Shown: one piece after another, positions 9,059 to 17,505 of the stretch
Numbering within the stretch: position 1 is the first letter of the stretch
Layout of the letters: every line of letters starts with the position of its first letter
Assembly: GCA_902497145.1 (NCBI GenBank)
Contig: CABVDR010000001.1
Coordinates: 62,001-126,000, forward strand
Source: an uncultured Oscillospiraceae bacterium
Lineage (GTDB): Bacteria; Bacillota; Clostridia; Oscillospirales; Oscillospiraceae
Direction of reading: 5' to 3'
Length of the DNA: 64,000 nt
Translations under genes and position numbers: made by a program
Notes under the pieces: generated by a model
Seen by the model: the letters and a program-made list of their open reading frames with translations, nothing else
The model's database searches: none
Told to the model about the DNA's origin: nothing

Positions 9059-9451
9059 GTGGTCGGATCGATCTATACCCTAGGCAGCGGCGGAGGAGTT
9101 GGTCCGGCAGAAACCGGTAAGACCCAGACCTCCCCACAGGGCGGCAGCAGTTTTGGTGCGGTCCTGCAGCAGGAGATGGAGCGCACACAGACCCGGCAGG
9201 TGGCTTTTTCCAAGCACGCACTCAGCCGCGCAGAAGAGCGAGGCATTGAAGTGACGCCTACGCTGCTGGAACGGCTGGGCGATTCTGTGGAGCGGGCCGA
9301 GGCCAAGGGAGCGACCAATATCCTGGCACTGGATCAAAGTCTGGCGGCGTTTATCGTAAATGTCCCCAACAACCGGGTCATTACCGCGCTGTCCCAGGCG
9401 GAGATGAAAGAAAGCATTTTTACAAACATCGACGGCGCCGTGTTCCTGTAA
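9059..9451 (+). CDS. Flagellar operon protein, TIGR02530 family
   Basis: This small protein is regularly found between flgD and flgE in Gram-positive flagellar operons; its molecular role is not established. After a Gly/Ser-rich N-terminus comes the family core FSKHALSRAEERGIEVT (about residues 50-66). It ends in a compact segment resembling IVNVPNNRVITAL that finishes with FTNIDGAVFL. The GTG start is supported by AAGGAGGTG (9045-9053). The length is 130 residues. A role in hook assembly is inferred only from position. Confidence 0.88.
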   Translation: MVGSIYTLGSGGGVGPAETGKTQTSPQGGSSFGAVLQQEMERTQTRQVAFSKHALSRAEERGIEVTPTLLERLGDSVERAEAKGATNILALDQSLAAFIVNVPNNRVITALSQAEMKESIFTNIDGAVFL

Positions 9452-9544
9452 GCATACAGAGGGCAGGACCGCAAGGAGGCTCTGGGGGCCGTGTGAATGA
9501 CGGCTTCCCGGCGGCGCGTCAAACAAAAAAGGAGCAAGAGCAAC

Positions 9545-10621
9545 ATGTCTATGTCAGGCGCTATGAGCGCAGCAATTTCCGGACTGAAAACCCATATGCA
9601 GGCCCTGAACGTGGTGGGCAACAATATCGCCAACGTCAACACCAACGGATACAAGGCCCAGCGCTTTACCTTTAAAGAGAGCATCTACAACACCCTGAGT
9701 GCCGGTTCTGAGGGTACCGCCACCACCGGCAGCACCAATCCCCAGCAGATCGGCTACGGCTGCCAGGTGGGTACCATCGACCTGGACATGAGTACGGGCG
9801 ACCTGGTATCCACCGGTCGGGACATGGACTGCACCATCAGCGGTGATGGGTTCTTCCTGGTGGGCCCTAAGGATATCGATGTGAATAGTGCCGATGCGGT
9901 GAACAAGCTGACCCTCACCCGGGTGGGTGACTTTGAGTTCCGTGACGGCTACCTCACCGATGGACAGGGCAACGTGGTGTATGGATTTGTGACCAGCACA
10001 GAGACAGATCCGGAAAACGGTGGAGGTACTGCGGGAACCACAGAAGGAAAGATTTCCACGGATCTGGTGCCTATTCGCCTTCCCATGAAGTCCACAGCTA
10101 CCGGCACGGAAGGAAAAGCGGTATACGTAGGTGTAGATGGTGATGGTAAAAACGTAGATGCGGATCCAACCACGGTAGACGGCTATATTAACTACACCAA
10201 CATGAAAATCGACGCCAACGGAAAAATTACCTGCACCAACTCCGACACCAAGGACGTGGTCGTGGTGGGCTACATAGCCCTGGGCAATGTGGAGAATCCC
10301 AACGGTGTGCTCCACACGGAGGGCCCCTACTATAGTGCCGGAGACGCGGCTGGCTCCATTGCCGTCAGCACACCCGGCAGTGCGGTGACCGGGTCTTTGA
10401 GAAACGGAAAGATTACGGATGGCAATGGCACCGACCCTGCTACTAACCTGCTGGGCGGCAGCACGGTCAAGCTGATGACCTCCTTCTTGGAGGGCTCCGG
10501 CACCGACCTGGCCACCGAGTTCACCAACATGATCCTCTACCAGCGGGGCTATCAGGCTAACACCCGAATTGTCACCGTCACCGATACCATGCTGGAAGAG
10601 CTGGTCAACATGAAGCGCTGA
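9545..10621 (+). CDS. flgE: Flagellar hook protein FlgE
   Basis: FlgE polymerises into the universal-joint hook. The ATG at 9545 (358 residues), 10 bases after GGAG, gives the canonical N-terminus MSMSGAMSAAISGLKTHMQA followed by NIANVNTNGYK. An upstream ATG at 9497 would add 16 basic residues atypical of the family. The variable, Thr/Gly-rich surface domain is central (about 90-290). The C-terminal basal-body domain ends in NTRIVTVTDTMLEELVNMKR. A strong hairpin follows before flbD. Confidence 0.96.
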   Translation: MSMSGAMSAAISGLKTHMQALNVVGNNIANVNTNGYKAQRFTFKESIYNTLSAGSEGTATTGSTNPQQIGYGCQVGTIDLDMSTGDLVSTGRDMDCTISGDGFFLVGPKDIDVNSADAVNKLTLTRVGDFEFRDGYLTDGQGNVVYGFVTSTETDPENGGGTAGTTEGKISTDLVPIRLPMKSTATGTEGKAVYVGVDGDGKNVDADPTTVDGYINYTNMKIDANGKITCTNSDTKDVVVVGYIALGNVENPNGVLHTEGPYYSAGDAAGSIAVSTPGSAVTGSLRNGKITDGNGTDPATNLLGGSTVKLMTSFLEGSGTDLATEFTNMILYQRGYQANTRIVTVTDTMLEELVNMKR

Positions 10622-10650
10622 TAAGTAAGATCCACCGGATGGAACACGCT

Positions 10651-10682
10651 CCGCCGCCTGGGGCATCCGCTCCAGGCGGCGG
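10651..10682 (+). other. Strong intercistronic hairpin between flgE and flbD
   Basis: An 11-bp perfect G+C stem (10651-10661 with 10672-10682) and a 10-nt loop sit 30 bases after flgE. No T run follows, so it is not a classical terminator. It is placed to protect the 3' end of the abundant hook message or to reduce transcription downstream. Confidence 0.65.
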
Positions 10683-10707
10683 CAGACGAGAAAAGAGGGC
10701 GAGTTTT

Positions 10708-10923
10708 GTGATCGAATTGCAGAAAATGAACAAGGAGCGGTTCCTGCTCAACCACAACCAGATCGAGTGCATCGAGCTGATCCCCGAGTGCAAGGTTGTG
10801 ATGATGAACCACGACTACTATCTGGTGCGGGACACCGTGGAGGAGATTATCCAAAAGATCGCGGAGTATAACGCAAAGGTTCAGGACATCCACCGGGAAA
10901 TTTCTGTGATCGACCGGCGCTGA
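10708..10923 (+). CDS. flbD: FlbD-family flagellar protein
   Basis: FlbD/SwrD (YlzI-type) is a small cytoplasmic protein next to motAB in Firmicutes; the B. subtilis homologue raises stator function and swarming power. The GTG at 10708 has AGAGGG 8 bases upstream and gives the family-like start MIELQKMNKERFLLNHNQIE. An earlier frame extension crosses the hairpin and is rejected. The conserved VMMNHDYYLVRDTVEEIIQKI region follows. The length is 71 residues. Confidence 0.88.
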   Translation: MIELQKMNKERFLLNHNQIECIELIPECKVVMMNHDYYLVRDTVEEIIQKIAEYNAKVQDIHREISVIDRR

Positions 10924-10974
10924 CCTTGCGCTTTTCCGTACATCGGCGGGATATAAACAGAAGGGATCGACGTT

Positions 10975-11814
10975 ATGAATGTAGTGTATTTGATCGGCAT
11001 TGCGCTGGCTGTATTCTTTACTCTGTTCGGCATTGCCTTTGACGCGGGCGGGACTCCACCCATTGACTTTGATAAGCTGGGCAACTTTGTGGATGCCTCC
11101 AGTATCCTCATCGTGGTGGGCGGTACCCTGGCCGTAGTGATTGCCTGTTACCCCAAACTAGCCAAGTCCTTTCCCGCGCACATCAAGATCATGCTGCGGG
11201 CCAAGGCCTTTGACCCCACTATCTATGTGGAGCAGCTGGTGGAGCTGGCGCAGATTGCCCGAAAAAATGGCCTTCTGGCCTTGGAGGAGAAGGCCAACGA
11301 ACAGACCGATCCCTTCTTCAAGCAGGCCATTATGCTGATTGTGGATGCCAATGACCCGGATCGGGTCCGGAGTATCCTGGAAAATGACATTGAGCAGACC
11401 TCCGCCCGCCACCAGGAGGTGGTGGCCATGTACGAACGGGGCTCCAACGCCGCCCCCGCCTTCGGTATGATCGGCACCCTGATCGGTCTGATCAACATGC
11501 TGAAGGGGTTGGACGGCGCGGACATGGATGCCCTGGGACCCAACATGTCGGTGGCTCTGGTCACCACCTTTTACGGCTCGTTCCTGGCCCACGTGATCTT
11601 TAACCCCATTGCTGCCAACCTTACCGCCCGGGATGAGGAAGAGGTCCTGTGCCGGCAGATCGTGGTGGAGGGGATCATGGCCATCCAGTCGGGCGAGAAC
11701 CCCAAGTTCCTGCGGGAGCGGCTGCTCACCTTCATGAAGCAGAACCAGCGCAGCGAAGAGGGGGAGGGCGGCGGCGAGCCCAAGGAAAAGAAAGGCCGCA
11801 AGAAAGGGAAATAA
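10975..11814 (+). CDS. motA: Flagellar motor stator protein MotA
   Basis: MotA is the pentameric stator subunit surrounding MotB and pushing on FliG. Four membrane segments are visible: about residues 5-24, 38-58, 155-175 and 185-210. The hallmark block GSNAAPAFGMIGTLIGLINML is in TM3. The large cytoplasmic loop carries charged residues (VEQLVELAQIARKNG). The tail is Lys/Glu/Gly-rich. The length is 279 residues. H+ or Na+ preference cannot be assigned safely from this reading. Confidence 0.95.
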   Translation: MNVVYLIGIALAVFFTLFGIAFDAGGTPPIDFDKLGNFVDASSILIVVGGTLAVVIACYPKLAKSFPAHIKIMLRAKAFDPTIYVEQLVELAQIARKNGLLALEEKANEQTDPFFKQAIMLIVDANDPDRVRSILENDIEQTSARHQEVVAMYERGSNAAPAFGMIGTLIGLINMLKGLDGADMDALGPNMSVALVTTFYGSFLAHVIFNPIAANLTARDEEEVLCRQIVVEGIMAIQSGENPKFLRERLLTFMKQNQRSEEGEGGGEPKEKKGRKKGK

Positions 11815-11848
11815 TCTCCCGTTGTCATAGGGGAGAGGAGGTTTGGAT

Positions 11849-12673
11849 ATGCGAAAAAAACGCGGCGGAGGCGGCGGTGCCAACTGGATGGATACATACG
11901 GTGATATGGTGACGCTGCTGCTGTGCTTTTTTGTCATGCTCTATTCCATGTCCACCATGGATAAGGAGAAATGGATCGCCCTGGTGGAGTCCTTTAATCC
12001 CGACGCGGTGACAGAACAAAACCCCGGCGGCCACGAGATCAGCAATGTGACCCAGGAGCAGGTGGACGCAGATATCGAGAAGCTCTATCAGGCCATGAAG
12101 GAATATGTGGAGTCGGAGAACCTGGCCGCAGAGATCTCGATCACTAAGGGCAGCGGCTATGTCTTTGTGTCTTTTGATAACACGGTCTTTTTCGATGGCG
12201 ACAGCTACACCCTGCGGGACGACGGCAAGGTGGTGCTGGATCAGGTGGCCAATGCCATTGCGCAAGTCAGCGAATCCATCGACGAGATTCGTGTGCTGGG
12301 ACACACCGCCCAGGAGGTGCCCGACTCCCCCAACGATCCTGCCGTGGACCGATTCCTTGCCACCAACCGGGCGGCAGTGGTAACGGTCTACCTTCAGGAA
12401 AAGAACATCATTGACCCGTCCCGCCTGGTAAGTGTGGGCTATGGCCAGTGGCGCCCCGTGGCGGAAAACGACGACGCAACGGGCCGTGCGCAGAACCGGC
12501 GGGTGGAGCTGCTGGTGACGGGTCTGGATGTGGAGAGCAGTATGGGGGACGACATCGCCCAGTACTACACCATGCGTTCCGGTCAGGGCGGAACCTCAGC
12601 CGAGACGGAGGAGAGCGCCGGAACCTCCGAGCAGCAGGCTCAAACGCAAACCGGTTCCAGCCAGGAGGGATAG
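11849..12673 (+). CDS. motB: Flagellar motor stator protein MotB
   Basis: MotB is the peptidoglycan-anchored stator subunit carrying the ion-binding Asp. The ATG at 11849 is 7 bases after GAGAGGAGG. A TTG at 11843 is possible. A basic N-terminus leads into WMDTYGDMVTLLLCFFVMLY, with Asp19 at the position of the ion-carrying residue at the head of the single TM. The C-terminal OmpA-like domain (about 120-235) contains GHTAQEVPDS and a NRRVELLVTG-type strand. fliM starts 1 base after its stop, leaving no room for fliL. Confidence 0.95.
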   Translation: MRKKRGGGGGANWMDTYGDMVTLLLCFFVMLYSMSTMDKEKWIALVESFNPDAVTEQNPGGHEISNVTQEQVDADIEKLYQAMKEYVESENLAAEISITKGSGYVFVSFDNTVFFDGDSYTLRDDGKVVLDQVANAIAQVSESIDEIRVLGHTAQEVPDSPNDPAVDRFLATNRAAVVTVYLQEKNIIDPSRLVSVGYGQWRPVAENDDATGRAQNRRVELLVTGLDVESSMGDDIAQYYTMRSGQGGTSAETEESAGTSEQQAQTQTGSSQEG

Positions 12674-12674
12674 C

Positions 12675-13685
12675 ATGGCGGAAGTATTGTCTCAAAGCCA
12701 AATCGACGCACTGCTCAACGCAGCACGCAGCGGCGAGATGGATCTAAACCGTTCCGACCAGGATGCGGAAAAGAAATATCGAAAATATGACTTTTACAGT
12801 CCGAGAAAGTTTACAAAAGACCGGCTGAAAATGATCAGCGGTGTCTTTGAAAACTACACCCGGATCATTAACTCCAGACTCAACGGCCTGCTGCACACCA
12901 CCAGCGAAATCTCGGTGGAGTCGGTAGAGGAGCAGCGCTACTACGAGTTTTCCAACGCCCTGTCCGACGGCGATGTGCTGACCTTGGCGGATGTGGACGT
13001 GCAGGGAGTGCGGGAAAGTGAGGAGACCCCGGTTTTGATCCACCTCAGCACCGGCCTGGTGCTGAATATGATGGACCGCCTGATGGGCGGCGAGGGGGAT
13101 GACGCGGCCAAGGTCCCGGCCGGATACAGCTTTACCGCCCTGGAACTCAAGCTTTATGAGAGCATCGTCAAGGATCTGATCTCCATTCTGGGGGGCAGCT
13201 GGGAGAACTACATCGACCTCAACTTCTCCTTCCGGCGGGTGGAGTCCAACCCCACCTTGGTACAGCTGATCGGACTGGACGAAACGGTGGTCATCATCGG
13301 GATCAGTATCAAATTCCCCAACGCCTCCGGGCGGATGAACATCTGCCTGCCAGGCATGATGCTGACCAACATCTTTACCAAGATCTCTGCCATGAATCAG
13401 GTGGGACGGGGAACCGGGGAGAACAACTCCCAGGAGATTATGGATATCCTGCGGGATTCTCAGCTGGAGGTCACAGCGGAGCTGGGCCGCACTCAGCTCA
13501 CGTTGCGGGATATTTACAGCTTAAATGTGGGAGACGTGATCGATTTGGGACACCCGACCAAAGAGCCGGTAAATCTGTACATCGGCGGACAGCCCTGGTT
13601 CAGCGGTAAGCTGGGCACGCAGAACGGCAGCATGGCCGTGAAGATCTGTGAGACCTGTCACGTCCAGACAAGAGAGGAGGAGTGA
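12675..13685 (+). CDS. fliM: Flagellar motor switch protein FliM
   Basis: FliM is the C-ring protein whose N-terminus binds CheY-P to set rotation direction. The ATG at 12675 follows AGGAGGG and gives the classic CheY-binding peptide MAEVLSQSQIDALLNAA. Longer starts inside motB are shadows. The CheC/CheX-like middle domain (about 45-230) and the C-terminal SpoA domain (about 250-330, LGRTQLTLRDIYSLNVGDVI) are complete. The length is 336 residues. Confidence 0.97.
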   Translation: MAEVLSQSQIDALLNAARSGEMDLNRSDQDAEKKYRKYDFYSPRKFTKDRLKMISGVFENYTRIINSRLNGLLHTTSEISVESVEEQRYYEFSNALSDGDVLTLADVDVQGVRESEETPVLIHLSTGLVLNMMDRLMGGEGDDAAKVPAGYSFTALELKLYESIVKDLISILGGSWENYIDLNFSFRRVESNPTLVQLIGLDETVVIIGISIKFPNASGRMNICLPGMMLTNIFTKISAMNQVGRGTGENNSQEIMDILRDSQLEVTAELGRTQLTLRDIYSLNVGDVIDLGHPTKEPVNLYIGGQPWFSGKLGTQNGSMAVKICETCHVQTREEE

Positions 13686-13690
13686 GGAGC

Positions 13691-14974
13691 ATGGCTCAGA
13701 ACATCTTTAATTCGATGGAACTGGATGCCATCGGCGAAATCATGAATATCAGCCTGGGGTCCTCGGCTACCGCAGTATCCAACATGCTGGACCACCGGGT
13801 GGATATCACCACTCCCTCGGTGAGTGTGGTCTCGGTAGAGGACTTCAGCATCGGGGATCTGGAGCCGGCCATCGGCATCGAGATCCGATACGTCTCCGGC
13901 CTGGAGGGCAGCAATATCATGCTGCTGCGCAAGCGGGACGTGAAAGTGATTGTGGACATCCTGATGGGCAGCGAGACCCCGGATGATGAGTTTGAACTCA
14001 ATGATCTCACTATCAGCGCCGTGTGTGAGGTTATGAACCAGATGATGGGAGCGGCCTCCACCGCCCTGTCTGACTTCCTGGGGCATCCGGTAAACATTTC
14101 CACCCCCACGTCCTTCGCCTTGGACGACGTGGAGCAGTTTAAAAAGGAACACATCAACTCCGAGGACGGCACCTTGGTTGTGGTCCGCTTCATGCTGAGC
14201 ATTGAGGATATGCTCAAGAGCGAATTTGTCAACGTGATGCCGGTCCACCTGGCCCGGGAGCTGCTGGCCGGCTTCGAGATGAACTTCGGCAGCGTCTCTT
14301 CTGACGAGTCTGCCAAGCCTGAACCCCAGCCAGCGCCTCAGCCCGAGCCCCAGCCCGCAGCCGCTCAGCCGGCGTCAGGCGGCGATAGCGGCGGGGTCAT
14401 GAGCCAGGAGGAGATCGAGCAGATGCTCAACGGTCTGATGAATCAGCCCGCCGCACAGCCCGAGCAATCGGCACAGCCGGCGGCACCCCAAGCGCCTGCT
14501 CAGGCACCCCAGCAGCCGATGCAGCCGCAGGTTCAGCAGCCCATGCAGCAGCCGATGCAGCCGCCGGTCCAGCAGCCCATGCAGCAGCCGCAGTATGGAT
14601 GGGCCCAGCAGCCCATGCAGCCCGGCTGGGGGATGCAGGAACCCAAACGAATCAACGCCAACCCCATTCAGCTCCCGGTCCTGGACGCGGAGGAGCGGCT
14701 GGGCAAGGAGCAGGCGGACAACCTGGAGCTTATTATGTCCGTCCCGCTGGAAATCTCGGTGGAAATTGGCCGGACCCGGCGGAAGGTGGAGGATATTCTT
14801 TCCTTCTCCAAGGGATCTCTGGTGGTGCTGGATAAGCTGGCCGGAGATCAGGTCGACCTGTTTGTCAACGGCCTTTGTGTGGCGCGGGGCGACGTGGTGG
14901 TCATTGATGACAACTTCGGCGTGCGCATCACCGAGGTCCTCAAGCAAAGCGAACTGTTAAAACAGCAGCCCTGA
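13691..14974 (+). CDS. fliY: Flagellar switch phosphatase FliY (FliN type)
   Basis: FliY combines a CheC-like CheY-P phosphatase with a FliN C-ring domain. The ATG at 13691 gives 427 residues. Two phosphatase signatures of the form (D/S)-x3-E-x2-N-x22-P are intact: DAIGEIMN and SAVCEVMN, each with Pro 23 residues after the Asn. A Pro/Gln/Met linker (about 200-315) contains a 36-bp tandem duplication. The C-terminal SpoA/FliN domain (about 335-425) has VEIGRTRRKVEDILSFSKG. Unlike B. subtilis FliY, no clear N-terminal CheY-binding peptide was noted. Confidence 0.95.
   Translation: MAQNIFNSMELDAIGEIMNISLGSSATAVSNMLDHRVDITTPSVSVVSVEDFSIGDLEPAIGIEIRYVSGLEGSNIMLLRKRDVKVIVDILMGSETPDDEFELNDLTISAVCEVMNQMMGAASTALSDFLGHPVNISTPTSFALDDVEQFKKEHINSEDGTLVVVRFMLSIEDMLKSEFVNVMPVHLARELLAGFEMNFGSVSSDESAKPEPQPAPQPEPQPAAAQPASGGDSGGVMSQEEIEQMLNGLMNQPAAQPEQSAQPAAPQAPAQAPQQPMQPQVQQPMQQPMQPPVQQPMQQPQYGWAQQPMQPGWGMQEPKRINANPIQLPVLDAEERLGKEQADNLELIMSVPLEISVEIGRTRRKVEDILSFSKGSLVVLDKLAGDQVDLFVNGLCVARGDVVVIDDNFGVRITEVLKQSELLKQQP
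14510..14581 (+). repeat. 36-bp tandem duplication in the fliY linker
   Basis: Two consecutive 36-bp copies (14510-14545 and 14546-14581) differ at only a few bases and encode QQPMQPQVQQPM and QQPMQPPVQQPM. They keep the frame, and shorter related blocks flank them. Linker length may vary among strains by slippage. Confidence 0.85.
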
Positions 14975-15028
14975 CCCGGCAGGAGCAAGGCTCCGACACG
15001 GGAAAAATAAAAGAAAAGGATGAATATC

Positions 15029-15394
15029 ATGGCTAAGATTCTGATTGTAGACGACGCCGCATTTATGCGAAAAGTAATCCGTGACACCCTCACCAAGGAG
15101 GGCTACACCGACATCCATGAGGCTGTGGACGGCCAGGACGCGGTGGAGAAGTATTTTGAGCTCAAGCCCGACTTGGTGCTCATGGACATCACCATGCCCA
15201 ACATGGACGGCCTGGAGGCCCTGAAGGCCATCCGTGCCAAGGACAGCAATGCCAATGTGGTCATGTGCTCCGCCATGGGCCAGGAGGCTATGGTGGTGGA
15301 GGCCGTGCAGGCCGGCATCAAGGACTTCATCGTCAAGCCCTTCAAGAGCGACCGTCTGCTTAAGACAGTCAGTTCCATTGTGGGCGCGCCCTAA
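15029..15394 (+). CDS. cheY: Chemotaxis response regulator CheY
   Basis: CheY is a single-domain receiver; CheY-P binds FliM to control rotation. The ATG at 15029, 8 bases after AAAGGA, gives AKILIVDDAAFMRKV. An ATG at 15020 adds three residues. The acidic pair is Asp8-Asp9, the phospho-acceptor is Asp53 (VLMDITMP), and the conserved Lys is Lys103 (IVKPFK). The length is 121 residues. Its kinase CheA is not in the window, while its phosphatases FliY and CheC are. Confidence 0.96.
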   Translation: MAKILIVDDAAFMRKVIRDTLTKEGYTDIHEAVDGQDAVEKYFELKPDLVLMDITMPNMDGLEALKAIRAKDSNANVVMCSAMGQEAMVVEAVQAGIKDFIVKPFKSDRLLKTVSSIVGAP

Positions 15395-15400
15395 CCTGAC

Positions 15401-15760
15401 ATGAAAGAACTGGGGCCCTTACTCTGGGCGCTCTTTGTCACCTGCCTGATCCTGGCCCTTGCCTACTGGTTTACCCGGCATGTGGTGGGAAACATGGCGG
15501 GGGGTAGACTGGGCCGGGGCAGACACATCACCGTGTTGGAGCAGATCCCCGTTGGCAAGGACCAGCGGCTGCTGCTGGTGAAGGTGGGGGAGCGGCTGTA
15601 TCTGTACGGAGCCGCCCCCGGCGGGTTTACCAACCTGGGGGAGATCCCTCAGGAGCTGCTGGATGACGAAGAAAACACACCGGGCAGCAAATCCAACGCA
15701 GCTATATCGGAAAACTTTGCCCAGGCCCTGCGCCGGGTACTGGAGCAGCGAAAGAGATAG
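15401..15760 (+). CDS. fliO: Flagellar biosynthesis protein FliO
   Basis: FliO (FliZ in Bacillus) helps assemble the FliP ring of the export gate. It has one N-terminal membrane segment (about residues 5-24, LLWALFVTCLILALAYW). A basic stretch and the FliO core ITVLEQIPVGKDQRLLLVKV (about 43-62) follow, ending in a polar tail. The length is 119 residues. It starts 6 bases after cheY and ends 11 bases before fliP. Confidence 0.9.
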   Translation: MKELGPLLWALFVTCLILALAYWFTRHVVGNMAGGRLGRGRHITVLEQIPVGKDQRLLLVKVGERLYLYGAAPGGFTNLGEIPQELLDDEENTPGSKSNAAISENFAQALRRVLEQRKR

Positions 15761-15771
15761 GAGGCGCGAAC

Positions 15772-16434
15772 TTGGACGCACTAATCAATGTAAACGGAGA
15801 GAATGTCCAGACCCTCCAGATTCTCTTTATGACCACCATGGTCACCCTGCTGCCCTCCATGGTGGTGATGATGACCTCCTTTACCCGGTACATCATCTCC
15901 TTCTCCTTTCTGCGTTCCGCCATGGGACTGCAGCAGAATCCCCCCAACATGGTGCTGGTGGGCATGGCCCTGTTTCTGACCCTGTTCACCATGTCCCCGG
16001 TGGTCAGTGAGATCCAGACCACGGCCTATGAGCCGTACATGGCCCAGCAGATCACCCAAGACGAGTTTTTTGAGCGGGCCAAGATTCCCCTCAAGGAGTT
16101 TATGGCCAAGAACACGGAGCAAAGTGCTCTGGACCTGTTCTGCGATATGTCGGGGACCCAGACGCCGGAGGACACCCAGGGCGCCCAGAATCTGCCCCTG
16201 CGCATTCTGGTTCCCGCCTTTATGACCACGGAACTCAAACGGGCATTTCTCATCGGCTTTTATCTCTACATCCCCTTCCTGCTCATCGATGTGGTGGTAT
16301 CTTCGGCCCTGATGTCCATGGGCATGATCATGCTGCCGCCGTCTATGATCTCCATGCCCTTCAAGCTGCTGCTGTTTATCTCCCTGGATGGGTGGCAGCT
16401 GCTGTTTTCCACCTTGGTGCAGGGATTCAATTAG
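15772..16434 (+). CDS. fliP: Flagellar export gate protein FliP
   Basis: FliP is the core pentamer of the type III export gate. The TTG start is fixed by TAGGAGGCG (15758-15766). At 220 residues it is shorter than many FliP proteins because the cleavable signal peptide and first periplasmic stretch are missing or very short. The family signature TSFTRYIISFSFLRSAMG and the C-terminal VVVSSALMSMGMIMLPPSMI are intact. Confidence 0.95.
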   Translation: MDALINVNGENVQTLQILFMTTMVTLLPSMVVMMTSFTRYIISFSFLRSAMGLQQNPPNMVLVGMALFLTLFTMSPVVSEIQTTAYEPYMAQQITQDEFFERAKIPLKEFMAKNTEQSALDLFCDMSGTQTPEDTQGAQNLPLRILVPAFMTTELKRAFLIGFYLYIPFLLIDVVVSSALMSMGMIMLPPSMISMPFKLLLFISLDGWQLLFSTLVQGFN

Positions 16435-16458
16435 AAGTGATACATAGGGGGTTACGAT

Positions 16459-16704
16459 ATGGAGCCGGTGGATATTCTCCGGGAAGGCGTGGGGGTGGCG
16501 CTGAAAATCGGCGCGCCCATGCTGCTGCTGAGTATGGTGGTGGGCATTCTGGTGGCCATCTTTCAGGCGGTGACCCAGATCCACGAACAATCCCTGTCCT
16601 TTATCCTCAAGCTCATTGTGGTCGTGGTGATCCTGCTGGTGGGCGGAGGCTGGATGCTGGAGGTCCTGCAGGACTACACCCGCTATCTGTTTTCCCTGAT
16701 GTGA
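16459..16704 (+). CDS. fliQ: Flagellar export gate protein FliQ
   Basis: FliQ is a two-helix-hairpin membrane protein in the export gate. TM1 is at about residues 14-36 (GAPMLLLSMVVGILVAIFQ), then the conserved QIHEQSLSFILK loop, then TM2 at about 48-70. At 81 residues it is slightly short. AGGGGG upstream supports the ATG. Confidence 0.93.
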   Translation: MEPVDILREGVGVALKIGAPMLLLSMVVGILVAIFQAVTQIHEQSLSFILKLIVVVVILLVGGGWMLEVLQDYTRYLFSLM

Positions 16705-16714
16705 GGGCGGGACG

Positions 16715-17485
16715 ATGGATTGGTCAGAACTGTACCTGTTTACGCTGATTTTTATGCGGGTGACCGGCTTTGTGCTGTTCAACCCCATTTTGGGCAGAAA
16801 CAGCCTGCCCAACCTGGTCAGGGCGGGGATCATCATGGTGTTCTCCGTCTTTGTAATGAGCATGGCGGGGGAGGCCCCCCCGGTGCCAGGGTCCATTGTG
16901 GAATTTGCCCTTCGGCTTCTGCTGGAGCTGGAGGTGGGTTTTGTGCTGGGCTTTGTGATGCAGCTGTTCTTTATGATTATTCAAGTGGGCGGCGAAGTCA
17001 TTGACGCGCAGATGGGCCTGACCATGGCCCAGGTCTACGACGCCAGCAGCCAGATCAACATGACGGTGACGGCCTCGCTGCTCAACGTGCTGTTCGTTCT
17101 GGACTTTTTTGCAGAGAACGGACACTACACCATGCTGCGCATCTTTCTCACATCCCAGCAGGTGGTCCCCTTTGGTCAGGCCAGTTTTGGCCAGGCGGTG
17201 GCCTCGGGGGTGGCGGAGATATTTCTCTCCTGCATGGTGCTGGCCATCAAGCTGGCCTTCCCCATCCTGGCCGCCGAACTGTTGGGTGAGCTGGGGATGG
17301 GCATTCTGATGAAGGCCATTCCCCAGATCAACGCATTTGTGATTAACATCGAGCTGAAGGTGATTATCGGCCTGGTGCTGCTGTTCCTGTTTTTGAACCC
17401 CATCAGTGAGTTTTTGCTGGGTGCGGAGTCAGAGATGCTGGACAGCATGAGCCGGATGCTGCAGATCATCGCCGCGCCGGGATAG
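16715..17485 (+). CDS. fliR: Flagellar export gate protein FliR
   Basis: FliR is the single-copy gate subunit next to FliP5Q4. It is 256 residues with about six hydrophobic segments. Family blocks include FMRVTGFVLFNPILG (about residues 10-24), GGEVIDAQMGLTMAQ (about 91-105) and the C-terminal INAFVINIELKVIIGL. The ATG follows GAGGGCGGGA, 10 bases after fliQ. Three closely spaced genes, fliP, fliQ and fliR, encode the gate in standard order. Confidence 0.95.
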   Translation: MDWSELYLFTLIFMRVTGFVLFNPILGRNSLPNLVRAGIIMVFSVFVMSMAGEAPPVPGSIVEFALRLLLELEVGFVLGFVMQLFFMIIQVGGEVIDAQMGLTMAQVYDASSQINMTVTASLLNVLFVLDFFAENGHYTMLRIFLTSQQVVPFGQASFGQAVASGVAEIFLSCMVLAIKLAFPILAAELLGELGMGILMKAIPQINAFVINIELKVIIGLVLLFLFLNPISEFLLGAESEMLDSMSRMLQIIAAPG

Positions 17486-17505
17486 TCCACGGGAGGTGAC
17501 GCGGC

